Origin: Sparassis latifolia
Lineage: Eukaryota; Basidiomycota; Agaricomycetes; Polyporales; Sparassidaceae
Length of the DNA: 64,000 nucleotides
Assembly (NCBI GenBank): GCA_018466975.1
Contig: CM031563.1
Span: forward strand, 434,001 to 498,000
Direction: 5' to 3'
Shown here: piece by piece, positions 13,401 through 27,281 of the stretch
How positions within the stretch are numbered: position 1 is the first letter of the stretch
Layout of the letters: the number at the start of each line of letters is the position of its first letter
Program-made: the position numbers and the translations under genes
The notes under the pieces: generated by a model
What the model was told of the DNA's origin: nothing
The model's database searches: none
The model's input: the letters and a program-made list of their open reading frames with translations, nothing else

Positions 13401-15456
13401 AACGTGTTACACCTTCTCTCTGCACTCTGCTGATGTCGCATTACTGGTATAGGTCTGGGTCTTGACTGGTGATCGACAGGAAACTGCGATCAATATTGGC
13501 ATGTCGTGCAGGCTCATTTCTGAGTCAATGAACTTGGTAAGTGTAGGCATCCGCAGGATTCTCAGTTTAGTCATCCATTGAACGAAGGTCATCGTGAACG
13601 AGGAGACAATGCCTGACACACGGGATTTTCTGACCAAGAGGTTATCTGCTATCAACAATCAGCGCAACACTGGCGAACTTGAAGATCTTGCACTTGTCAT
13701 CGGTAAGATAATGCGCTCATGTTCTCCCGATTTGCCCTCATGTCTCGTTCAGACGGCAAGAGTCTTGGTTTTGCGTTGGAGAAGGAGATTTCCTCGACAT
13801 TCCTCGAACTCGCCATCATGTGCAAGGCAGTTATCTGCTGTATGTTATACACAAGCAGGCTCGAATGTTTGCTCAGGATGCGTTTACAGGTCGTGTCTCC
13901 CCCCTTCAGAAGGCTCTTGTGGTCAAATTGGTGAAAAAGAACCAGAAAGCTATACTCTTGGCTATAGGAGATGGTGCTAACGATGTCAGCATGATCCAAG
14001 CTGCGCATGTTGGCGTAGGCATTTCCGGCGTAGAGGTACGTGCCACCTTCTGTCGTCCCACCAGCATTTGTCTCTAACGATATACCAGGGCTTACAAGCT
14101 GCTCGGTCTGCGGACGTATCGATATCTCAGTTCCGATTCCTGAAGAAATTGCTCCTGGTGCACGGTTCTTGGAGCTACCAGCGGCTATCCAAACTGCTTC
14201 TATGTTAGCGCAGTATCATCTAGTAGTCTTCTGTTCACTGACACTGTCCTCTCCAGTCTCCTTCTACAAGAATATTGTGCTCTACATGACGCAGTTCTGG
14301 GTATTACGTTGTTTATCTGATCTGTGAATTCATAACTCATCCCGTTACCTCCCTAGTTCTCCTTCTTCAATAACTTCTCTGGCCAAGTCGCATACGAGTC
14401 ATGGACACTGTCGATGTACAACGTTGTTTTTACTGTCCTCCCACCTCTTGTCATTGGTGTTTTCGATCAGTTTGTGTCTGCACGGATACTGGACCGTTAT
14501 CCGCAGTTATACATGTTGGGTCAGAAGAACGCATTCTTTACGAAGACTGCGTTCTGGCTGTGGGTTGCGAATGCGTTATATCACAGTATTGTACGTCCTT
14601 CAGTGGACATAGAAGCTATCTCTCTGACTTTCTCTCTAGATCCTCTTCGGATTTTCCATTATCCTGTTCTGGGGCGATCTCAAGCAGGCTACTGGCTATG
14701 ACTCAGGTCTATGGTTCTGGGGTACAATGCTTTATCTTTCCGTCCTACTCACAGTTCTCGGTAAAGCGGCGCTGGTATCCGAGTACGTCTCTCGTGCTAC
14801 CGTTGATCTTTCGTTGTCTTACTCGTTCCTCCATCAGCTTGTGGACCAAGTATACTGTGGCAGGTGAGTGGCAACACTCTTGTTCTTTCGTGTGCAATTT
14901 CTGACGTGATCACTACAGCCATTCCCGGTTCGTTTGCGTTCACGATGGTCTTCCTCCCCTTGTATGCCGTTGTCGCTCCTGCTATCGGCTTCTCGACAGA
15001 ATATCGAGGGCTTGTACCCCGACTGTGGTCCGATGCGGTGTTCTATTTCATGCTAATCTTGGTGCCCATATTCTGCCTAACGAGAGATTTCGCATGGAAA
15101 TAGTAAGCGCCAAAAGTCTTCGCAGGCACGCTCGAAGCTGACGATGTTCCTCTAGCTATCGCCGAACATATCACCCTGAGACCTATCACATTGCACAGGA
15201 GATCCAAAAGTACAATATCCCTGACTACCGTCCTCGTCAAGAACAGTGCGTCTGTTTCAGTGTCGTCTTGTGATGCTATGACGGAACGTGTTCCAGGTTC
15301 CAGAAGGCGATCAAGAAGGTTCGTGCCGTGCAACGCATGCGGCGTAATAGAGGGTTCGCGTTCAGTCAGACGGAGAACGCAGCGAGGCAAGACCAGGCAC
15401 GGATGATTAGAGCTTATGATACGTCCAAGGCAGGCGCACGGCCTACAGGCTACTGA
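10468..15456 (+). CDS. DRS2: P4-type ATPase, Drs2-like aminophospholipid flippase
   Basis: This is a P4-ATPase that flips phosphatidylserine or phosphatidylethanolamine to the cytosolic leaflet of Golgi, endosome or apical vesicle membranes. Twenty-one exons between 10468 and 15456 close in frame to about 1,304 residues. Visible features are an acidic N-terminal tail, the [19 protein letters not shown] first membrane region, SNLDGETNLK, the P4 hallmark PISL in TM4, the phosphorylation motif [16 protein letters not shown], the [10 protein letters not shown] hinge region and [11 protein letters not shown]. The C-terminal membrane domain ([10 protein letters not shown] to the last TM) and a basic tail with GFAFSQTE are typical of the Drs2/ATP8A branch. 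Tiny exons include 12181-12198 (18 nt) and 14838-14863 (26 nt). The donor of the intron ending at 13452 is ambiguous by 3 nt (13391 or 13394). Confidence 0.96.
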
Positions 15457-15724
15457 TCTGTTAAAATATCATTATGCGGAAGGACAATGTATTTCACGCG
15501 ATCTTTTCTCCTTCATCGGCTGATGATACCTCTGTTAAGTACACGTCCAGTACGATTGACCGACGCTGGCTGCTTCACCACTCAGCACCACTTGGACGTC
15601 AACCGCGATGTGGGCCCCGGGCCAATCTAATATGGTTGATTTCGCTATCATATCTCTCAGCCACCGGTCTGAGAAATTTCATGGTATTGTGATGGAGATC
15701 CAGGCGCCATTTACCGCGGAACGC

Positions 15725-15807
15725 GGCCTTGTAGTGTAGTGGTTCAGCACGTAGGATTTTGACACGGTGAAGTTCCTGGGACCCAGGTTCGAACCCTGGC
15801 TAGGCCT
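15725..15807 (+). tRNA. tRNA-Gln (anticodon UUG) with a 10-nt intron
   Basis: An 83-nt tRNA gene can be folded by eye. The acceptor arms are GGCCTTG and CTAGGCC (one T-T mismatch). The D arm is GTGT/GCAC. The anticodon stem TAGGA/TCCTG encloses TTTTGA, giving anticodon TTG. The T arm CCAGG-TTCGAAC-CCTGG is perfect, with an intact B box. The intron follows position 37, the usual eukaryotic site. A run of T follows directly (15807-15811), fitting a Pol III terminator. The gene lies between DRS2 and the aldo/keto reductase gene. Confidence 0.92.
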
Positions 15808-15811
15808 TTTT
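15807..15811 (+). terminator. Pol III T-run terminator of tRNA-Gln
   Basis: There is a stretch of T residues immediately after the discriminator position of the tRNA-Gln gene, as expected for RNA polymerase III termination. Confidence 0.6.
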
Positions 15812-16053
15812 GTCCTCGCATAGTCCGTCGAACAGGCGCAAAGTTTGCTGACGGTGAACGGATTTCAGAGCTGTGTTCGAAGCCAATGATGCGGACCGAT
15901 CGGTGGGAATTCCCCAGGTCATGTACATAGTGGCCCGGCCCGGCGCCCCAATTCCTCCGCACCTCTCTCCGATAACATATAATCTGCAAGACGGTATGGC
16001 AGCAACTGTCAGCCAGTCCTCCCGCTGCACACAGAGTCTCCCGGTGCTGCACG

Positions 16054-17527
16054 ATGACTGCCAATATCCCCTACTTCACCTTTAATAATGGCGTTAAAGT
16101 CCCCTCTGTCGGTATGGGGTCAGTCTCACGTTCTGCGCTTTGAAAGTGCTACCCTGACGCACTCTTGCAGTTGCTGGATGGGTACTCCTGGAGGAGGCGA
16201 AACCGTTGAGCTCATGTGCAAGAACGCTCTCAAGGTAGGTTCGTATTTCGACCTCAGATAATGGCTCCGCACGGTCCCTTTTCTTTAGCTGGGCTACCGC
16301 CATCTAGACACGGTATGTTTGCGTAATTGTGGTGACGATTGAAGCCCTAATATATGTGTAGGCATTCGGATACGGTAATCCATTGATATCTGTTCGCCTG
16401 TACTTCCGCAGCCCGCTCAAGTAGTTGCAGGCAACGAGGAACATGTGGGGAAAGCCATCCGTGAATCGGGAATTCCTCGGGAAGAGATCTTCCTCACGTC
16501 GAAGCTACCGTACGCAAATACATTTCAGCCGGTTCGCATTGTATCTCACTCACGCATTCCCCTTCTGACTTATTCGTAGGAATCATCATCATCACAAAGT
16601 ACGCGAATCGTTTGAACAATCCCTGAAGAGCTTGGATTGTGGTTATATAGATCTCTATCTCGTCCACTGGCCTCAAGCAAATGATGATCAAGGTGTGCGA
16701 AATTCTGGGATCGTCGTTGTCTATGTGTTAGTATTTACTCTCGTTCCTTGAGGTAAACCCATACCCTATGGCCAGAAACCTACCATTTTAGATACATGGA
16801 AGGACATGGAAATTTTGCTCGAGACTGGTACCACATTCGCTTCTGAGCTAGGGACAGTCGTTGTGACGCCGACCTATGACAGGAAAGGTCAAGTCCATTG
16901 GGGTCTCTAACTTCTCTGTCAAGACGCTCAACGAGATCCTGCCCCATGCAACTGTGATTCCCGCTACCAATCAGGTCGAACTGCACCCTTGTCTGCCGTC
17001 GTTCGAGCTTAAGGAGTTCTGCGAATCAAACGGCGTCCTGCTTACCGCCTACTCTCCTCTCGGTCAGTGCTTCCGACCTACAATTCAGTTTGTCATCTGA
17101 CCACTCCGGAAATCGAAGGCCGACCAATGCCTGGCGAAGCCAAACCCGTGTTCTTCAGTGATCCGGATATTCTGCGCATTACGGAGAAACACAGCGGCAC
17201 CCCGGCACAGGTTGTGATCAGTTGGGCGGTCAAGCGTGGGACTATCGTCATCCCGAAGAGTGAGAACGTAGAGAGGATGAAAGCCAATATCACAGTAAGC
17301 TCGTGCGTATTGCGATATTCATTGAAGTTCATCTTGTTTGTGTCGTCCTACAGTTGTTAGACTTGTCCGATGACGACATGACAGTCCTGAATGCAATCCA
17401 CAAGAAGCCTGGCATGCACAAGTCGCTACTCAGCTACCACAACTACACGGATGACGGCTTCATTTTTGGCTGGACGTACGAGCAGTTGGGCTGGAATATG
17501 AAGAAGGGCGGGATTATGACTGACTAG
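16054..17527 (+). CDS. Aldo/keto reductase
   Basis: This is an NAD(P)H-dependent aldo/keto reductase. Ten exons (16054-16118, 16171-16234, 16289-16312, 16362-16374, 16431-16509, 16580-16692, 16753-16827, 16883-17062, 17119-17294, 17354-17527) join exactly to 320 residues, the normal size for the family. Catalytic tetrad candidates are D and Y in HLDTAFGYG, K in LTSKLP and H in YLVHWP. Also present are the signature [14 protein letters not shown] and the cofactor region [11 protein letters not shown]. The substrate is unknown; the sequence resembles the glycerol/xylose reductase side of the superfamily, which is a guess. A 13-nt exon (16362-16374) encodes the catalytic Tyr region. A cytosolic location is likely, as there is no signal or membrane segment. 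Confidence 0.94.
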
Positions 17528-17724
17528 TACAGATACGGTGTAGCCGAACAACCAAATGTATTTGTGCATGTACGCTACCATGAATGATAAGAGGTTCGTA
17601 TGTATATTATCTCTATTCCAGGTTTTGGTGTGGCTTGTTGTCGGCCCGTCAAACCCATAATCTAGCATGTATACAGCAAGTGCTTGAAGTCGGGTCTGTA
17701 TACATACATATGTTCTCACTATTC

Positions 17725-19475
17725 TCACAACTGAAACTTCCACGAAGGGTGTGCGTCTCCCAAATGCAGACGGCTATCCTTCTCCAGCTGCGGATCCTCG
17801 TGCTTGCCGGACAGCGTCTCCTCCTTCTCCTTGTTCCTGCGCGCAAGTACGGCCCAGTTAATGCAGGTGAAGACGGTAAGCATGCTCAGGGAGCCAATCG
17901 CGAATCCGTGCCCGAGATAGAATCGCGGTGCGTAGCGGTAAAGTTGGGTGCCGATAATTGCACCGATATTGCCGATACTAATCTGCATCGCGCAAGCGAC
18001 GGCGCGCTTTAGCTGTCCGGAGACGTTGTTTGCGGGCCACGAGAGCGTGATCGCGGTTGCAGGGTAGATTCCGCCGGCGCACAGGAACGTCGCGAAGTAC
18101 TGCACGCCGGTGCGCCTGACAGTGATGAGGATGATGTACCCGATGATGGCGAGCACCGCGCCTGCGATCATGAAGGGGGCGCGGCGGTTGATGAGGTGCG
18201 AACCCCACGCGGTGCCGAACGTGAGCACGGTGGCGACGAAGTACGGCGGCACGGTGAGCAACTGTGCCTTCGCTGCTGAGTATCCCAGGTCGGCGATGAT
18301 CGTAGGCTGTACATGCTGGCTATCAGTACCTAGATGAGCAGAAAACATACCACGTACTTACCATGAAGAGACTTAGTGTGTACAGCGGCAACGAGCAGCC
18401 CATAAAGCAGAAACAGTATAGCCACACTGCAACGTCCTGGAATGCGATCTTGACGTACTTCCACGCGAACACCTCGCCGTTCAATGCGTCATTATCATCG
18501 CGCAGGCGGTCGTGCAACAGCGTCTTCTCCGCGGGACTCAAGAAGGACACTGTGTCTGGATAATTGTGCACGAAGAGATATGACAAGGAGGCAAGGACAA
18601 TGGTCGCCAAACCCTGGAATATAATGAGCTCTTCGACACCAACACCGTAAGTGAGAGGGCCAGTACCTCAATTATGAATATCCACGACCAACCGGATTTG
18701 TGGCCGATACCTGCCATCTTTCCGATGCCAAATGCGAGCACACCGCCGAATGCACCTAAAGGTGAATCTTAGCTTTAGGGCTGCTCTAGACTTAGAGGCA
18801 ACCGTCCATACCTGCGAGACTAGCAGCACTGAAGAAGATGGAGATGCGGAAGTGCTGTTCCTTACGTTTATACCAGCAGGAGAGGTAGTAAACAACCCCG
18901 GGAAACAAGCCAGCCTCCGTTGCGCCGAGGAAGAAGCGCTGCGCGTCGACAATGACAGTTGGTGAAAATCCCCATGAGAGAATCGTGGAATAGACACGCA
19001 CCACAGCCATCAGACCACTGTAATTGTGGACCAGGCCCATCAGTGTCGAGACAATTCCCCAGACGACCATGAGGGTCGGAAGCCATAGTCGAGGAGTAAG
19101 CCGCTTGAGAACGATGTTACTCGGAATCTCGAACAAGACGTATCCGAAGAAATACTACAGCAAAGTATTGGGATTTGGGATCGGCAAGAGAGTCGTAAGG
19201 GATCGCACCATTGTCAAGACGTTCAGATACTGAGATTGTTTCATCTTCAAGTCCGTTGTCAGCCCATCGAGCTTGGCATTTCCAATGTTTGAACGATCGA
19301 GGAAGGAAAGTAAATAGAGCATGGTCAGAACGGGCAAGAGACGCAGGTCGAGTTTGCGGACGAGCTTCCGCTCAGCGATCGCGGTGCTCTTCTCCGCGGA
19401 CGGGACGACATCAACCTCATTAGTGGTGAGAGACGCCTTCTCATTGAGAGAGTTCGGGGAAGTCTGGTCTGTCAT
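17725..19475 (-). CDS. MFS transporter, anion:cation symporter (Dal5/Tna1-like) family
   Basis: This is a plasma-membrane major facilitator of the anion:cation symporter type, the group containing allantoate, nicotinate and vitamin carriers in fungi. Six exons on the minus strand (19475-19209, 19154-19002, 18938-18812, 18755-18667, 18613-18362, 18306-17725) join to 489 residues. It shows the family signature LLSFLDRSNIGNAK in TM1, FEIPSNIVLK, RFFLGATEAGLFPG and about 12 hydrophobic segments with a central loop containing LLHDRLRDDNDALNG. The substrate cannot be read. It is convergent with the aldo/keto reductase gene (197 bp between stops). An in-frame 63-nt intron (18939-19001) can be misread as coding. 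Confidence 0.92.
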
Positions 19476-19595
19476 GACAAGAGTAATAAGTTCGTCACGT
19501 CAGTGAGCACAGCTTCGTTAGGCGCCTCTTGGAAGAGCGAGGCGACAGCGCCGAGAGGGAGAGAGAGCACTGTGACATGAGAAGATGCCCCTCGG

Positions 19596-19601
19596 TTTAT
19601 A
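19596..19601 (-). promoter_or_regulatory. Possible TATA box of the MFS transporter gene
   Basis: TATAAA is read on the minus strand about 120 nt upstream of the transporter start codon at 19475, a plausible core promoter distance. There is no other support. Confidence 0.35.
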
Positions 19602-20776
19602 AGACTACATTGTGTGGTGCGGCGGGGAATAGAATAACACAAAGATACGGGTAAAGCACAGACTGTGACGGCAGAGTAGTCAGATATTGCGTGATTACGC
19701 GCATGGTCATATCTTGCATACTCACTGGAGCAAATCGGCCAAAGATAGACCGCATCCAGCAGCAACTCGACAGTACAGTATGCCGCAGGCAGGTTAGCGC
19801 TATGCCTGTAGAAAATCTGTGACTCGCTTCCAGTGGGATCCTCGGCATCGAGCGCTCGCTGGGATGCAGATCTTCCAACCGATCATGTAGCAAGCGGACC
19901 GGGATTGTGAGCTTCTGAATACTGGGAGTACTGACGATGAGGAGGGCGAAACTAAGGAGATACAGGGATTACCTGTCCCATTGCTTGGCTGCGGTTCGAG
20001 CAGAATGCAACTCGCAGGCAGATCTGGGAGTATTCAATAATCCAAGATCTCCGGTGAGATCCGTGGTTGTAAGAGCAGCGTATCGCTATCCCTTCCACTT
20101 CCAGTTCGACCTCCCTGCCACTCACCTCCTATCCTCACAATTGCTAGCAGGATCAGCATGCAGCGGCAGAGTACAACATTTCACACTGCGATGCGCTACC
20201 AACGTGCGGGCCCGTGGACACTGGCTGCATATACCGTGTCTATGTTAGTGAAGTATCTACGTTGAGATTTTGGCACCCAGCCCCTGTGGCATCCTCCAAA
20301 TATTTTGGGTGGTCTATTTAGCGGCTGAAATTGCAATATCAGACATGTGGGACGACTACGACGACATATCATGCACATCTGTCACTGGCAGCAAACAACT
20401 CGGACTCCTAGAGCCTGCAAGCAATGCCCCTAGCGACAAGATGATGGAGGTGATAGAGGGGGACGCAAGATGCGTGTCTCTGACGCGCTAACATCGTGCA
20501 TAAATACAGGGGGTCGAATGGTTTGAGAGATACGAGAGGGTCGAGGAAAGGGTGCGGACTCAGGTTGAGAAGAACATGAGTTTGCCTCAGAGATCAAAGT
20601 TGGAGAGATGCCATATCGGGGAGGCAGTAGGGCGCTTGTTGAGGTATCGATCATCATCGCGTTTCATGCATTGCCAAGGCGCGGTACAATATATACAGTC
20701 GCAGTCTTGCCTACAGTAAGACATCCTCCTCCACTTCCTTTCCCATCCTGTCACCCCTTCTCGTCACCGGTTCATA
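19602..20776. other. Divergent intergenic region between the MFS and SLT2 genes
   Basis: There are about 1.2 kb with no supported gene; short open frames lack family signatures. A TATATA-like sequence lies at about 20691, some 85 nt upstream of the kinase ATG. Confidence 0.45.
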
Positions 20777-22660
<1,884 letters not shown>

Positions 22661-25022
22661 ATGCCTGAATGACCGGCGTGCATTCGTTGGAGGTCTGCTA
22701 CTTGATGAAGTTCAGAACAATGTAAGATTTGCAACGGGGCATGATCTCGCGTATGCCTACCGATGTTGAGAGGACTTGCTATTTATGTGGTCAAGATCAT
22801 AATCGAGACACTCGTACTAGCTGCTGTGGTGCTAGTATCCATATAGATATAGCAACCCCTTTAAGTGTTAGCCCATCGGCTTTGGGGGAAAGACCTGAGT
22901 CAGACCTTCTCCTACATCTGACCCTCGTGTACGTTGACCATCAAATATTGTTTGCGTTCTGGTTTTCCTTACTGGAGTCGTTGGCGACGTGACGATGGAC
23001 GAAGGAGACGCAATACGGCGGAACGCGGACGGTGCTTGGTATGAGACTAAGGAGTGGGCTCTTCAGTTACAGCGAGGCGTTCATAGACGAGGATACTGGC
23101 GCGGAGTACAGGACATTCCCCTTGGCTGGCATGTATGCCAAGACCGGTCGCCAGTTTCAGAAAGATACAGCTGGAGCATGAATCCCTGCAGTGTAGGTAG
23201 AAGGGCCTAGGAAACGGGGAGCATGTATCTGGTGATCGCAGACTGACGATGCTGTGAACAGATGTTTCTGATGAGAGAATACATATCATATCCCGTGTGA
23301 GCTCTGCATGTTGTGGAAGTATCACGCAGCCTAAGATATACTCGTAGGGATTCGGCAGAATGCAGCGTCGCATCGAAAAAAAAATGAATCTCCTAGGATT
23401 GTGGCATTGAAGGCAGACACTGCGACCTACAGCAGCCGCTTCCTTCTTGCGATGGTTGAGGATACCTTACGACTATGTCGAGTCCAGGAAAATAAGGGAG
23501 GAAGAGTGAAAATTAAGGACTGTAACTTGCGGGCAGACGGTAGAACTCATTGAGCATTCAAATACGATGCAAGTCTCGATGCAAGTCTCGGGCGGGTACA
23601 ACTGGGCAATAGGTTATTCTAGCATAGAAAAGATGTGCTGCAAGAGGAAATTGGCTGACATGACAGACCCTGGGTGATCCCAGCAAATTGCCGCCACTCG
23701 AGAATGGACAGGAGATAACATCCTAATTGACAGGTGCAAACAACGTACCAAGGCTACTGCAGATACTGTGGGGCTAAATTACTGGGGGGCACTGTCAGAT
23801 TGCCGACACTGATGCCCAACATGAGTGAACAACCTCAGCCGCTGCCCCCGAGAGCGATGTCTGATCATGATCGGAAGTTAAATGTGCCCTTACGTTACAG
23901 AAGTCTTGGGACTTCTGTTCTCAACAACTGGATTTTGTTCCGAGGTTGAGGAACAGACTCCTCCCAGTGCCATGCCATGCCCACGATGTCAATATCGATG
24001 ACATTGGATGTGGTGAGACATACCATCATCATAGATTATTGCGACGGCACTGTAAAGACTGGGAAGAAACCAGGAGATAGTCTCCCAAAGGCAGCTGCAG
24101 ATACTCTGCTTCAACCTTCGTGCCTCAGGATATCCGTATCTGACACCAGGAGAGGCCTACGAACGGTGAAGCCAGCATTTCGAAAGGCACGCGGCCAGTT
24201 TTAATGCAGAGAGCAAGGCTGAAGAAACGCTAAAGTAACAACATGGCGAGGACGCAGTCGAATATGAGTTGAAGCTGCTGCTACGGGAACAGCTTCTGGC
24301 CGCTCGGGAACACGTTCATGCGAGGCTACGGAGCCGCAGGGACACCATATCAGGGAGATACGATGATCAAAGCTGACAGAAGACGGCGAGGATTGAATAG
24401 ACATGACCGATGTCGCGCCTCAGAAAATATCGGAAAATTTACCGTAATGCTCTGCTAGGCGAACTGCGCCGCTGCAGAAGACTGCGGACAAGGAGGCTCT
24501 TCCCATGTAGGCAGCATCGCCACAATAAAGTGCAGCAAGGCAGCAGGGAGGCTGGGGAAGTCACCATAACGACGGACGGACCAGAGAGGCGTGTTCGGGG
24601 CTGGTTCGGGGCACCTCTGGAGCATCTGCAACATACCTATCTAGTGACATATTTTTGTCTGAGACGGGGCGGCCGTGTCCATTGCCAAGCCCACAACAAT
24701 GTTGAAGAACAAGTGAGGCGGGTGCCATTGGATGCATATACTCGGGGTGGTTGTATTGAGACTAAGGGCGATGGGAGGAGATGAGAAAGTCGAGGGAGAG
24801 GATGGCAACGGAGGACGAATTATGGACGGACAGTCAACGTGCAGTGGCAGATAAAAGTTGGGCATGGCCGCCGTGATCATCAAAACTCCCGTCCGCCGTG
24901 CTCTAAAGGCTCCCTTCCCGCCCGCTCTCGCCTCATTCGCCCTTCTCCCAGCCTGGTGCTCTCTTCCTCTTCACCATCCTTTCCAGCGTCCGGAACGCCC
25001 TGCTTTCTGACTTCATTTCCAC
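22661..25022. other. 2.4-kb intergenic stretch without a recognisable gene
   Basis: Both strands hold only short open frames without family motifs or coherent splice sites. A direct repeat of GATGCAAGTCTCG occurs near 23570-23592. The stretch may contain long UTRs or old degraded sequence; nothing firmer can be said. Confidence 0.45.
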
Positions 25023-26997
25023 ATGTCTCTCAAGGCTGAGCTCGAGACATGGGCCGCAGCCCTCAAGGCCTACGACGAGGAAGCTTTTGAGAGGAGCATC
25101 GAGATCTTCTCAACCATAGCCGACTCCTCCAAGATCCTCACCAACATCGGTCTCATCTATGCTACACTCGGCGAACACGAGCTCGCAGTGGAGCAGTTCA
25201 CCGCTGCTGTTCAGCTCGACCAGTATCTTGCTATTGCGTCAGTCCCATTCTGTCCTTTCCTCAGTCATGCTTCACATCCATCTCCTACAGCTATTTCCAG
25301 TGTGGCGTCTCTAACTTTCTCCTCAACCGCTTTGACGCTGCTATTCGAGACTTCGACGATGCACTCATCTATCTGCGCGGTAATCAAGACATAAACTATG
25401 ACCAGATTGGTCTCAAGTTCCAGCTTTGGTCAGCTGAGATTCTCTTCAATCGCGGTCTCTCCCGCATCTACAAGGGATTTGTCGTCGAGGGTCTCGCCGA
25501 CATGGAGGAAGCTCGCAGGGAGAAGATCACACGAGAGCACAACGTTATAGATGAGGCTATTGCAGAGCGTGGTCAGGGTTACACAGTCTTCAGTATTGTG
25601 AGTGTCACTGTCGATTGTCCCCCTTACCCAGCGAGCTCAGAAAACTTCAGCCCGTCGGTGTACTCTACCGCCCTTCTGAGAGCAAGCTCAAGAACGCAAA
25701 GGCCAAGGATTACCTAGGAAAGGCTGTATGTGTTACGTGTTTTCATCCATCTCAGTCCAACTGATTTTGGTCTTTGTGTTTGCCAATCAGAAACTCGTAG
25801 CTACTTCAGACGAAAGCGATGCATACACCGAGTTTACAGGCGTCGCGCGCCTGAGGCAAGGAATCTCTCCCACGGGTGCCGCGATCGACGGTGCTATGCT
25901 CTCTCGAGCCACTACGGTTGCCAATCCTACTGCGTCTAGTACGTCTACTGACCCAATTATCCGTGTTCTTCGTGTTGATTTCGGCAGGAATGAGAGATGA
26001 TGACGGCGCGAGGGCCGTTCCCCTTCAACGGTCTAAAACGACGATCAATGTTGCCACTAATTACGCTGACCGTACTCGTGCTGCGACATCCCGCCCTTCC
26101 TCTCCTGCAAAAGTATCTCCTGTGAGACGCACCCTTACACCGCCACCTGCGCCGTCTGGTGCTCTTGCCCGTAGCATGACGTCCGGTGCTCGTGCGGTGC
26201 CACCTTCTTTGAGTGGACTTGGTCCTGGCGTCACGCGTGGGCTCAGCATCCGCAAGCCCGGCACACCTCCTTACGCGTCACCCGCTCCTCCCTCTGCCAC
26301 TGTTGTGTCTCCTGCTCCCGTTGCACCAGCATCGACGCTTCCTGCGTCCGGAGCCTTCATACCAGACAGAAACAAGCGTCTTCCACCGCGCACAACGCTG
26401 GTGACAGACTTCTACGATGAGTATCTGTCTACGTACGGCCAAGATACACAGCCCATGTCTGCTCCGGCTATGCCAACGGCCGCTATGCAGCGCTCGCGCA
26501 GCACATATCAGAGCGCGAGTTCCGGTGCTGGCGCGGGCTCTGATGGCAGCATGCGCAGACGCCCTACACGGCGCGGTACGACCCGATCTAGGCCGGATAC
26601 GCGGCACGATTATGAGGAGGACGAGGAGGGATACGCGAGTGGTGACTATGATGATCTCGCTGGGGATGTGATTAAGATTCGAGTGAAGGTGCGGTCACTC
26701 GAGTTATTCGGCCCTGTTTCGCATATTGATCCGCTCGTTCAGCTGCATTACCAAGAAGATGTTCGCGGGATGACCTTCATGTCAGACATGCCCTGGAAGG
26801 AGTTCCTCGCGCGCGTAACCGGTAAGTTCGGTCGCGAGCTTGACGGGCTCGGCATGCAGTTCCGCGACGAAGACGGCGAGAAGGTGTCTCTACGCGACGA
26901 GATGGACTATGAGCTCGCCATCGAGACCGCTCGGGAGGCCGCGCGGGGCAAGGAGAAATCTGAGGGGAGGTTGGAGATTTGGTGCGTCGCTGAGTAA
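25023..26997 (+). CDS. noxR: NoxR, p67phox-like NADPH oxidase regulatory subunit
   Basis: This is the fungal NADPH oxidase activator that binds Rac and Nox at sites of polarised growth and differentiation. Five exons (25023-25237, 25291-25597, 25651-25725, 25791-25938, 25988-26997) join exactly to 584 residues. The N-terminal ~200 residues form TPR repeats (AALKAYDEEAFERSIEIF, IGLIYATLGEHELAVEQF, then NRFDAAIRDFDDAL). An activation-domain-like segment GVLYRPSESKLKN follows, then a long Pro/Ser-rich linker. The C-terminal ~110 residues form a PB1 domain (IKIRVKV, then DEDGEKVSLRDEMDYELAI, an OPCA-like acidic motif). The domain order TPR-linker-PB1 is known for NoxR. The Nox partners themselves are not in the window. 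Confidence 0.94.
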
Positions 26998-27281
26998 GTG
27001 GTCTTCGTCGTCGAAGTGGGGTTTCCGATAGAGATCCCATGGACTCGTGATATTTGCGTGCTATTGCTATACCTGTTGGTACATGCTGTTCATCCTTCGA
27101 CTATTCTGCTGTGTATTTGTTGTATTGTACTCTGGGTTATCGCGGCAATTAATGGGCGGCTCACTAGAGCGCAAACTGTTCTAAGTCCAACCGCGGGTGT
27201 AGGCACAAGAATATTTGTACCTCGAGACCAGTACATTGGTAGTGTGGAAACATTCAATACAATACAATGCGCAGCGAAGAC

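Noticed and set aside
22661..25022. Small open frames between SLT2 and noxR as genes
   Set aside because: They are short, lack motifs and have no coherent splice sites or codon pattern.
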